Origin: VRUE01 sp036525295 | GTDB taxonomy: Bacteria > Actinomycetota > Thermoleophilia > Solirubrobacterales > 70-9 | DNA length: 64,000 nucleotides | Direction of reading: 5' to 3' | Assembly: GCA_036525295.1 (NCBI GenBank) | Contig: DATDAQ010000004.1 | Span: forward strand, 20,954 to 84,953 | Part shown: positions 52,448 through 60,038 of the stretch, piece by piece | How positions within the stretch are numbered: position 1 is the first letter of the stretch | Layout: every line of letters starts with the position of its first letter | Program-made: the position numbers and the translations under genes | Notes under the pieces: model-generated | Told to the model about the DNA's origin: nothing | Databases searched by the model: none | What the model saw: only the letters and a program-made list of their open reading frames with translations

Positions 52448-53209
52448 GTGAGCGGCGGCCCGATCGAGTGGGATGCCGAGAGCTATGACGAGATCTCGGG
52501 CCCCCAGCACAGCTGGGGGATGGAGGTCCTGGGGCGGCTCGAGTTGAGGGGCGACGAGACGGCACTCGACGCCGGCTGCGGGTCGGGCCGGGTGACCGAG
52601 GAACTGGCCGGTCGCCTGCCGGACGGCAGGGTGATCGCCGTCGACGGCTCCGCGGCCATGATCGAGAAGGCCAAGGAGCGACTCGGCGGGCGAGCCCAGT
52701 ACCTGGTCGCCGATCTGGCGCAGCTGCGGATCGAACAGCCGGTCGATCTGGTCTTCTCGACCGCGACCTTCCACTGGATCCCCGATCACGACAGGCTCTT
52801 CGAGAGCCTGCGCTCGGCACTGCGCCCCGGCGGCCGCCTCGTCGCCCAGTGCGGTGGCGAAGGCAACATCCGCGAGCACGCGGAGGCCGCGGCGGCGGTC
52901 GCGGCCCTACCCGAGTACGAGCCATACCTCGGCGACGCCGGCGAGCTGTGGAACTACGCCGGCCCCGGGCTGACTGAAGAGAGGCTGCGGCGGGCGGGCT
53001 TCGCCGAGGCGCGCTGCTGGCTGGAGCCGAGGCCGATCGTCCCAGAGGACCCACTCCGCTTCACGATGACCGCCACTCTCGGCGCGCACCTGGCAAAGCT
53101 TCCCGAGCAACTGCGCCGGCCTTTTGCCGAGTCGGTCCTGGATCGTTCCCGCACGCCGTTCACCCTCGACTACATCCGTCTCAACATCGAGGCCGGCGTC
53201 AGCGCATGA
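52448..53209 (+). CDS. Class I SAM-dependent methyltransferase (trans-aconitate methyltransferase-like)
   Basis: The 253-aa protein has the SAM-binding motif TALDAGCGSGRVTEELA, the acidic motif VIAVDGSAAMI, and FSTATFHWIPDH followed by LRPGGRLVAQCGGEGN; the FHW segment is typical of Tam-like enzymes. Tam esterifies trans-aconitate, and the yeast homologue Tmt1 methylates 3-isopropylmalate. Lying between leuD and leuB, a 3-isopropylmalate or dehydration by-product as substrate is attractive. The GTG start is 7 nt after the leuD stop. Confidence 0.83.
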   Translation: MSGGPIEWDAESYDEISGPQHSWGMEVLGRLELRGDETALDAGCGSGRVTEELAGRLPDGRVIAVDGSAAMIEKAKERLGGRAQYLVADLAQLRIEQPVDLVFSTATFHWIPDHDRLFESLRSALRPGGRLVAQCGGEGNIREHAEAAAAVAALPEYEPYLGDAGELWNYAGPGLTEERLRRAGFAEARCWLEPRPIVPEDPLRFTMTATLGAHLAKLPEQLRRPFAESVLDRSRTPFTLDYIRLNIEAGVSA

Positions 53210-53234
53210 GCCGCACGCATAAAGTGCCGCCCCG

Positions 53235-54302
53235 ATGAGCGCCCCGCGCATAGTCCTCCTGCCCGGCGACGGGATCGGCCCCGAGATCGTCGCTGCCGCA
53301 TGCCGGCTGCTGGAGGAGCTCGGCGAGTTCGAGTTCACCGAGCACGCGATGGGCGGCTGCTCGATCGACGCCCACGGCACGGCTCTGACCGACGAGGTTC
53401 TCGCCGCCTGCCGCGATTCCGACGCCGTTCTGCTCGGCGCCGTCGGCGGCCCCAAGTGGGACACCACCGACCCCGACGCGCCGCGCCCCGAGCAGGGCCT
53501 GCTCGGGCTGCGCAAGGGAATGGGGCTCTACGCGAACCTGCGCCCCGTGCGGCCCAGTCCGGCGCTCGTCGACGCCAGCCCGCTGCGCCCCGACGTGATC
53601 GCCGGCACCGACCTGATCGTCGTCCGCGAGCTCACCGGCGGGATCTACTTCGGCGACAGCGGCCGCGACGGCGACGTAGCCCACGACACCTGCGAGTACT
53701 CGGCCGCCGAAGTGGAGCGAATCGCCCGGGTCGGCTTTGAGGCCGCGCAACGCCGCGCGGCGGGCACCGGCCGCAAGCCCCGCGTCACCTCCGTCGACAA
53801 GGCCAACGTGCTGGAGACCTCGCGCCTCTGGCGCGAGGTGGTCGGCCGGGTCGCCCCCGCTTACCCCGACGTTGAGCTCGACCACCTGCTGGTCGACAAC
53901 GCCGCGATGCAGCTCGTCTCGCGCCCCGCCGATTTCGACGTGATCGTCACCGAGAACCTCTTCGGCGACATCCTCAGCGACGAGTCGGCGATGCTGACCG
54001 GCTCGCTGGGAATGCTGCCCTCGGCCAGCCTCGGCGCCGAGGGCGAGCCGGGCCTCTTCGAGCCGGTCCACGGCTCCGCGCCGGACATCGCCGGCCAGGG
54101 CGTCGCCAACCCCCTCGCCACCTTCCTCTCGACGGCGCTGATGCTGCGCCACGGCCTCGACCGACCCGACGACGCGACGCGGATCGAGACAGCGGTCGAC
54201 ACGGTGCTCGACAGCGGCTTGCGCACGCCTGATTTGGCCGCCGCAGGTGAGTCGACCGTCGGCACCGGCGAGGTCACGGACGCCGTCCTCGCCGCGCTCT
54301 AG
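53235..54302 (+). CDS. leuB: 3-Isopropylmalate dehydrogenase
   Basis: NAD-dependent oxidative decarboxylase of leucine synthesis. The 355-aa protein shows IVLLPGDGIGPEIV, GAVGGPKWDT, LRKGMGLYANLRPVR, ELTGGIYFG, SVDKANVLETSRLWRE, NLFGDILSDESAM and EPVHGSAPDIAGQG. It follows the methyltransferase by 25 nt and precedes ilvE. Confidence 0.97.
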   Translation: MSAPRIVLLPGDGIGPEIVAAACRLLEELGEFEFTEHAMGGCSIDAHGTALTDEVLAACRDSDAVLLGAVGGPKWDTTDPDAPRPEQGLLGLRKGMGLYANLRPVRPSPALVDASPLRPDVIAGTDLIVVRELTGGIYFGDSGRDGDVAHDTCEYSAAEVERIARVGFEAAQRRAAGTGRKPRVTSVDKANVLETSRLWREVVGRVAPAYPDVELDHLLVDNAAMQLVSRPADFDVIVTENLFGDILSDESAMLTGSLGMLPSASLGAEGEPGLFEPVHGSAPDIAGQGVANPLATFLSTALMLRHGLDRPDDATRIETAVDTVLDSGLRTPDLAAAGESTVGTGEVTDAVLAAL

Positions 54303-54326
54303 CTCATTCGGCATACTTCCCCGAGC

Positions 54327-55277
54327 ATGGAGACCGCGGAGCTGATCTGGCAGAACGGCGAGTTCGTCGCCTGGGAGGACGCCAAGACGCACGTCCTCAC
54401 CCACGGGCTGCACTACGGCACCGGCGTCTTCGAGGGTGTCCGCTGCTACGAGACCGAGCGGGGGCCGGCTGTGTTCAGGCATGCCGATCACCTCAACCGG
54501 CTGGCGAAGTCGGCTGAGCTCTACTACTTCGAGCTTCCCTACTCGACCGAGGAGCTCGCTGCCGCGACGCGGGAGCTGGTCCGCCGCAACGGACTCGCCT
54601 CCTGCTACATCCGCCCGCTCGCCTACCGCGGCTACGGCGACCTCGGGCTCTACGCAACCGACGCTCCGATCGACGTGATCGTCGCCGCCTTCCCCTGGGG
54701 CGTGTACCTCGGCGAGGAGGGCCAGAAGCACGGGATCCGCGCCACCGTCTCCTCATGGCGGGCGATCTCCGGCGACAGCCTGATTCCGCACGCCAAGGCC
54801 GCCGGCCAGTACCTCAACTCGATCCTGGCCAAGACCGAGGCGCAGAAGGCCGGCTACGAGGAGGCGATCCTGCTCGACCAGCACGGACACGTCTCCGAGG
54901 GCTCGGGCGAGAACGTCTTCGTGGTCCGCGACGGTGTGCTGGCCACGCCCGGCCACTCCAACGCGATCCTCGACGGGATCACGCGCGCTTCGGTGATGCA
55001 GATCGCCGGCGACCTCGGCTACAAGGTCGAGGAGCGCAACATCGCCCGCGCCGAGCTCTACCTCGCCGACGAGGTCTTCCTCACCGGCACCGCCGCCGAG
55101 CTGGTGCCGGTGCGCTCGGTCGACGACCATGAGCTGGGAGAGCCGGGCGAGGCGACTCGGGTGATCCAGGCCAAGTTCGAGGATGCTCTGCGTGGGCGCG
55201 CCGAGGAGTACCTGGAGTGGCTCGACTTCGTCGAGGCTCCGGCCGAGGCGGATCGACCGAGTAAGGTCAGTTCCTGA
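54327..55277 (+). CDS. ilvE: Branched-chain amino-acid aminotransferase
   Basis: Class IV PLP transaminase making Leu, Ile and Val from their 2-oxo acids. The 316-aa protein has HVLTHGLHYGTGVFEGVRCYE, the PLP Lys in PHAKAAGQYLNSILAK, EAILLDQHGHVSEGSGENVF and DGITRASVMQIA. A CATACT box lies 10 nt before the ATG. The stop codon overlaps an ATG that opens a 15-codon leader-like frame. Confidence 0.96.
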   Translation: METAELIWQNGEFVAWEDAKTHVLTHGLHYGTGVFEGVRCYETERGPAVFRHADHLNRLAKSAELYYFELPYSTEELAAATRELVRRNGLASCYIRPLAYRGYGDLGLYATDAPIDVIVAAFPWGVYLGEEGQKHGIRATVSSWRAISGDSLIPHAKAAGQYLNSILAKTEAQKAGYEEAILLDQHGHVSEGSGENVFVVRDGVLATPGHSNAILDGITRASVMQIAGDLGYKVEERNIARAELYLADEVFLTGTAAELVPVRSVDDHELGEPGEATRVIQAKFEDALRGRAEEYLEWLDFVEAPAEADRPSKVSS

Positions 55278-55324
55278 TGCAGCACCGTTTCGAGGCAATC
55301 GGGCGAATTACCGCAGCCGCCTAG
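55277..55324 (+). CDS. Possible leader peptide before cimA
   Basis: A 15-codon frame, MQHRFEAIGRITAAA, begins in the ilvE stop (TGATG) and ends in the loop of a perfect hairpin (CAGCCGC-CTA-GCGGCTG, 55314-55330). It has two Ile codons and one Thr codon, much weaker than a classical leader. A second hairpin (GGGCC-GGCA-GGCCC) follows about 20 nt later, before the cimA ribosome binding site. Confidence 0.35.
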   Translation: MQHRFEAIGRITAAA

Positions 55325-55397
55325 CGGCTGGCGCGGCAATGCCGTGTGCGCGGGCCGGCAGGCCCTCACCCCGATCTCTCGAATCGAAAGGCATCAG

Positions 55398-56957
55398 ATG
55401 GAACAGGTAAAGCTCTACGACACCACCTTGCGTGACGGCATGGGCGGCCACGGCATGTCGCTCTCGGTGGGCGAGAAGCTGAAGGTCGTCCAGGCACTCG
55501 ACGCGCTCGGCGTCCACTTCGTCGAGGCCGGCTTCCCCAGCTCCAACCCGAAGGAGGCGGAGCTGTTCGAGCTGCTGGCCGGGCAGGAGCTGAAACAGGC
55601 GACGATCGCCGCTTTCGGCATGACCCGCCGCCGCGACCGTCGCGCTGAGGACGACGAGGCGCTCGCCGTGCTCGCCTCCTGCTTCGCGCCGGTTGTCTGC
55701 CTGGTCGGCAAGAGCTGGCGACTGCACATCGACAAGGTGATCAAGGTCTCCGCCGAGGAGAACCTGGCGATGATCGGCGACTCGCTGGCGTTCCTCCGCG
55801 AGCAGGGTAAGCGGCCGGTCTTCGACGCCGAGCACTTCTTCGACGGGTATCGCGACGACTCCGCCTACGCGCTCGAATGTGCGCGCGCGGCGGCCGAGGC
55901 GGGAGCCGAGAACGTGACCCTCTGCGACACCAACGGGGGCAGCCTGCCGGGGTTCGTCGCCGAGGCCACGGCCGCGGTCGTCGCCGACCTCGGCGGCGCG
56001 GTCGAGGTCGGGATCCACACCCACGACGACGCCGAGTGCGCGGTCGCCAACTCCCTCGCGGCGGTCGAGGCCGGGGCGCGCCTGGTGCAGGGATGCATCA
56101 ACGGCTACGGCGAGCGCTGCGGCAATGCCAACCTGGCCTCGATCCTGCCGGCGCTGCAGCTGAAGATGGGCTTCGAGGTCGTCTCCGGCGAGCAGCTCGC
56201 GAGCCTCACCCCGACCTCGCACTACCTCGACGAGCTCTGCAACATGACCCCTAACCCCGACCGGGCCTATGTCGGCCGCAACGCCTTCGCCCACAAGGCG
56301 GGGATGCACGCCGCGGGGGTGGCCACCGACGCCAGCACCTTCGAGCACCTCGACCCTGGCGTGGTCGGCAACGAGCGCGACATCCTCACCTCCGAGCTCT
56401 CCGGCAAGGCGACGATCCGCAGCGCCGCCGAGCGCGGCGGCCTGGAGCTGAGCGACGAGGCGGCCGCGCGTGCGGTGGACCGCCTGAAGGAGAGGGAGCA
56501 CGCCGGCTACCACTACGAGGCCGCGCAGGCGTCGTTCGAGCTGCTGCTGCGCCGTGAGGCCGGGACCTACGAGCCGCTCTTCGAGCTGGAGGGCTTCCGG
56601 GTGACGACCGAGAAGCGCCAGGGCGGCCGGGTCGAAACAGAGGCGACGATCAAGGTCGAGGTCGACGGCGAGCGCTATGTCGAGGTCGCGGAGGGAAACG
56701 GTCCCGTCAACGCCCTGGACAAGGCCCTGCGTGCCGCGATCGGTGCCCGCCACCCGCACCTGGCCGACATCGAGCTGACCAACTACAAGGTGCGGATCCT
56801 CGACGAGGCGCACGGCACCGGGGCCGTCACCAGGGTGCTGCTCGACTCGACCGACGGCCAGCGCGAGTGGGGCACGATAGGGGTGTCGGAGAACATCATC
56901 GAGGCCTCCTGGGAGGCTCTGGTCGACTCGCTCGCCTACGCCTTCCAGCCGCGATGA
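55398..56957 (+). CDS. cimA: (R)-Citramalate synthase
   Basis: Condenses pyruvate and acetyl-CoA to citramalate, starting the threonine-independent route to 2-oxobutyrate and isoleucine. The 519-aa DRE-TIM enzyme shows KLYDTTLRDGMGGHGMSLSVGEKL, DAEHFFDGYRDDSAYAL (a CimA hallmark), LCDTNGGSLPGFV, GIHTHDDAECAVANSLAAVEAGA and QGCINGYGERCGNANL, with the C-terminal regulatory domain. ATG 55398 has SD-like GAAAGG. LeuCD and LeuB next door could carry out the following steps. Confidence 0.92.
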   Translation: MEQVKLYDTTLRDGMGGHGMSLSVGEKLKVVQALDALGVHFVEAGFPSSNPKEAELFELLAGQELKQATIAAFGMTRRRDRRAEDDEALAVLASCFAPVVCLVGKSWRLHIDKVIKVSAEENLAMIGDSLAFLREQGKRPVFDAEHFFDGYRDDSAYALECARAAAEAGAENVTLCDTNGGSLPGFVAEATAAVVADLGGAVEVGIHTHDDAECAVANSLAAVEAGARLVQGCINGYGERCGNANLASILPALQLKMGFEVVSGEQLASLTPTSHYLDELCNMTPNPDRAYVGRNAFAHKAGMHAAGVATDASTFEHLDPGVVGNERDILTSELSGKATIRSAAERGGLELSDEAAARAVDRLKEREHAGYHYEAAQASFELLLRREAGTYEPLFELEGFRVTTEKRQGGRVETEATIKVEVDGERYVEVAEGNGPVNALDKALRAAIGARHPHLADIELTNYKVRILDEAHGTGAVTRVLLDSTDGQREWGTIGVSENIIEASWEALVDSLAYAFQPR

Positions 56958-58054
56958 TCCCGTTGGCCAGACCCGAGATTGGCGCCCGCGAGGAGGAGCT
57001 GGTGCTGGAGGTGCTGCGCTCCGGTCAGCTCTCGCTGGGGCCGATGGTCACTCGCTTCGAGCGCGAGCTCGCCGAGTGGCTCGGGGTCGGGGACGCAGTC
57101 GCCGTCTCCAGCGGGACGGCGGCGCTGCACCTCTGCGTCCGGGCGCTCGGCTGGGGCCCCGGTGACGAGGTCCTGACCAGTCCCTTCAGCTTCGTCGCCT
57201 CCGCCAACTGCCTGCTCTACGAGGGCGTGCGCCCCGTCTTCTGCGACGTCGACCCGGAGACGCTCAACATCGACCCCGGGGCCGCCGCCGCCGCGGTCGG
57301 TGAGCGCACGGTCGGCGTCCTCCCGGTCCACATCTTCGGCTACCCGGCGGCGATGCCCGAGCTGGAGGCCCTCGCCGCCGGCCGCGGGCTCGGCATCGTC
57401 GAGGACGCCTGCGAGAGCCTCGGCGCGGTCGACTCCGAGGGGCGCCGGGTCGGCACCCGCGGCAACCTCGCGACCTTTGCCTTCTACGCCAACAAGCAGC
57501 TGACGACGGGGGAGGGGGGAATGGTCGTGCCGACCGATCCCGGAACGGCGAGCCTACTCCGCAGCACCCGCAACCAGGGGCGCGAAGCCGACATGGGCTG
57601 GCTCGACCACACCCGCCTCGGCTTCAACTACCGGCTCTCCGACGTTGCCGCCGCGCTCGGCGTCGCCCAGCTCGAGAAGCTCGACGCGATGCTCGCGAGC
57701 CGCGCTCGCATAGCCGAGCTCTACGAGGGGGGCCTGGCCGGCATCGAGGGAGTGCGGGTGCCGGTCGGAAGCCGTGGCCAAGAGGTGCGCAGCTGGTTCG
57801 TCTACACGGTCCAGCTGCCCGCCGGGGCCGACCGCGACGTGGTCATCGCCAGGCTCGCCGAGCGAGGCGTTTCCAGCAAGGCCTACCTTCCCTGCATCCA
57901 CCTCTTTCCCCACCTGCGCGAGATCGGCTACGGCGAGGGGCAGTTCCCGGTCGCCGAAGCCGCCTCGGCCCGCTCTCTCGCGCTGCCGTTCTTTCCCGCC
58001 ATGAAGGAGGCCGAGGTCGGGCGCGTGTGCGAGGCTCTCGCCCAATCGCTCTGA
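56954..58054 (+). CDS. DegT/DnrJ/EryC1-family PLP aminotransferase
   Basis: A 366-aa enzyme of the family that aminates keto-sugars attached to nucleotides. Signatures: IPLARPEIGAREEELV, AVAVSSGTAALHLCVRALG, GDEVLTSPFSFVASAN, PVHIFGYPAAMPEL, VEDACESLGA and the PLP Lys in FAFYANKQLTTGEGGM. ATG 56954 sits in a 4-nt overlap with cimA, so it is co-translated with amino-acid genes; no nucleotide-sugar genes are close. The substrate is uncertain. Confidence 0.9.
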   Translation: MIPLARPEIGAREEELVLEVLRSGQLSLGPMVTRFERELAEWLGVGDAVAVSSGTAALHLCVRALGWGPGDEVLTSPFSFVASANCLLYEGVRPVFCDVDPETLNIDPGAAAAAVGERTVGVLPVHIFGYPAAMPELEALAAGRGLGIVEDACESLGAVDSEGRRVGTRGNLATFAFYANKQLTTGEGGMVVPTDPGTASLLRSTRNQGREADMGWLDHTRLGFNYRLSDVAAALGVAQLEKLDAMLASRARIAELYEGGLAGIEGVRVPVGSRGQEVRSWFVYTVQLPAGADRDVVIARLAERGVSSKAYLPCIHLFPHLREIGYGEGQFPVAEAASARSLALPFFPAMKEAEVGRVCEALAQSL

Positions 58055-59445
58055 TGTCCCGCTTCCGCAAAGACCCGGATCCGCGCTTCTGGCGCATCAA
58101 CCGCTCGATCGAGTTCGACTGGCGGCTGGCGCCCTATGACATCGACCAGTCGCAGGCCCACGCTCGCGGTCTGCGCGAGATCGGGGTCCTCGACGCTGCC
58201 GAGCTGGAGCAGATCGACGCGGGGCTGGAGCGCGTCCGCGCCCGCATGGGCGAGCACGGCTTCGAGTTCGAGGAGGCCGACGAGGACATTCACATGGCGA
58301 TCGAGCGGCTGCTCGGCGAGGAGATCGGCCCGCTTGCCGGCAAGCTCCACACCGGGCGCTCTCGCAACGACCAGGTCGCCACCGACGTGGCGATGGTCGT
58401 GCAGGCGCACTCGCTGCGCGCGATCGAGCTGGCCGGGGCGGCGATGGAGCGGCTGCTCGAGCTCGCCCAGCGCCACCGCGACTGGGCGATGCCCGGCTAC
58501 ACCCACCTCCAGCGAGCCCAGCCGGTCTACCTCGGCCACCATCTGCTCGCCTACTTCTGGATGCTCGGCCGGGACGTCCTGCGCTTCCAGTTCGCCCTCG
58601 ACAGCGCCTCGGTGATGCCACTGGGCTCCGGCGCCCTGGCCGGGGTCAACTGGGAGATCGACCGGCGAGCGGTCGCCGACGATCTCGGCTTCGAGCACGT
58701 CAGCCACAACTCGATCGACGGCTCGTCCAACCGCGACTTCGTCCTCGACTACCTCTCCGCAGCCTCGACCTGCGCGATGCACCTCTCGCGGCTCGGCTCG
58801 GAGATCGTCATCTGGAGCTCCTCGGAGTTCGGCTTCTGCGAGCTCGACGAGTCCTTCTCCTCGGGCTCCAGCATCATGCCGCAGAAGAAGAACCCCGACT
58901 CGGCGGAGCTGCTGCGGGCGAAGAGCCCCCGGGTCGCGGCGAGTTACGCGGCCCTGCTCGGCACGATGCACGCGCTGCCGCTCACCTACGGCAAGGACAT
59001 GCAGGAGGACAAGGAGCCCCTCTTCGACGCGATCGACACGATCGAGGCCTGCCTCGACGCGACCGAGGGGATGCTGGCGGGGATCGAGTTCGACCGCGAG
59101 CGGCTTGAGGACGCCTCGGGCGACGAGATGCTCGCCGCAACCGAGATCGCCGACCTGCTGGTTCGCCGCGGTGTCCCCTTCCGCGAGGCGCATGGCATCG
59201 TCGGCGGCCTGGTCCGCGACGCGGTCGAGCGAGGCAAGTCGCTCTCCGAGCTGACGCCGGAGGAGCTGGCCGAGCGCTCCGAGCACCTCGACGACTCCTT
59301 CTACGAGGTCCTGACCCGGAGCAGCTGGCTCGAGTCGAAGCGGATCGAGGGCGGCACCTCCTCGGCCTCGCTCGCCCGCCAGCTCGAGCAGGCGGGCGAG
59401 ACCCTGGCGGCGGTCAAGGCAAGGGCGCTCGAAGAGCGTTCGTGA
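58054..59445 (+). CDS. argH: Argininosuccinate lyase
   Basis: Last step of arginine synthesis, splitting argininosuccinate into arginine and fumarate. The 463-aa protein has FEEADEDIHMAIERLL, GKLHTGRSRNDQVATD, GYTHLQRAQPVYLGHHLLAY, NSIDGSSNRDFVLDYL and the fumarase-superfamily signature GSSIMPQKKNPD. ATG 58054 overlaps the upstream stop by one base. No other arg gene is in the window. Confidence 0.96.
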   Translation: MSRFRKDPDPRFWRINRSIEFDWRLAPYDIDQSQAHARGLREIGVLDAAELEQIDAGLERVRARMGEHGFEFEEADEDIHMAIERLLGEEIGPLAGKLHTGRSRNDQVATDVAMVVQAHSLRAIELAGAAMERLLELAQRHRDWAMPGYTHLQRAQPVYLGHHLLAYFWMLGRDVLRFQFALDSASVMPLGSGALAGVNWEIDRRAVADDLGFEHVSHNSIDGSSNRDFVLDYLSAASTCAMHLSRLGSEIVIWSSSEFGFCELDESFSSGSSIMPQKKNPDSAELLRAKSPRVAASYAALLGTMHALPLTYGKDMQEDKEPLFDAIDTIEACLDATEGMLAGIEFDRERLEDASGDEMLAATEIADLLVRRGVPFREAHGIVGGLVRDAVERGKSLSELTPEELAERSEHLDDSFYEVLTRSSWLESKRIEGGTSSASLARQLEQAGETLAAVKARALEERS

Positions 59446-60038
59446 CCGGAGCTCTGGCAGCCGAGGGCGAGCGGCTCGGGGCCGCGTTCTTCGAGCGCTC
59501 GGTCCACCTCGTCGCCCGCGAGCTGATCGGCTGCCGGCTCTTCTACGGCGATTGCGGCGGCACGATTGTCGAGACCGAGAGCTACGAGCGCGACGACCCC
59601 GCCTGCCACGCCTACGTCGGGCTGACCGCGCGGACGGAGGTGCTCTTCGGCTCGCCGGGACGTGCCTACGTCTACCTCTCCTACGGCATCCACAGCCTCT
59701 TCAACGTCGTGGCGGAACCGGAGGGCGAGGCGGCCGCTGTGCTGATCCGGGCGATCGAGCCGACCGTGGGCATCGAGGCGATGCGCGCGCGACGTGGCGA
59801 CCGCGCCGACCGTGAGCTCTGTTCGGGCCCGGGCAAGCTGACCGAGGCCCTGGGCATAGGGCTCGGCGACAACGGCGCCGATCTGACCGACTACCCGTTT
59901 TTGCTGCTGGCGCCCGAGCCGGGCTGGGAGGCGGAGGTCATCACCGGCCCGCGCGTGGGCATCACCAAAGCGGTCGACCGCCCCTGGCGCTTCGCAGCCG
60001 CCGGTAGCGCCTACGTATCCCGGCCTAGCCTGCGGTGA
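59442..60038 (+). CDS. 3-Methyladenine DNA glycosylase (AAG/MPG family)
   Basis: Base-excision repair enzyme removing alkylated purines. The 198-aa protein shows SVHLVARELIGCRL, the catalytic Glu in TIVETESYERDDPACHA, GLTARTEVLFGSPGRAYVYLSYGIHSLFNV, and CSGPGKLTEALGIGL. It begins with GTG in a GTGA overlap with argH and ends 14 nt inside the convergent PBP gene. Confidence 0.93.
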   Translation: MTGALAAEGERLGAAFFERSVHLVARELIGCRLFYGDCGGTIVETESYERDDPACHAYVGLTARTEVLFGSPGRAYVYLSYGIHSLFNVVAEPEGEAAAVLIRAIEPTVGIEAMRARRGDRADRELCSGPGKLTEALGIGLGDNGADLTDYPFLLLAPEPGWEAEVITGPRVGITKAVDRPWRFAAAGSAYVSRPSLR

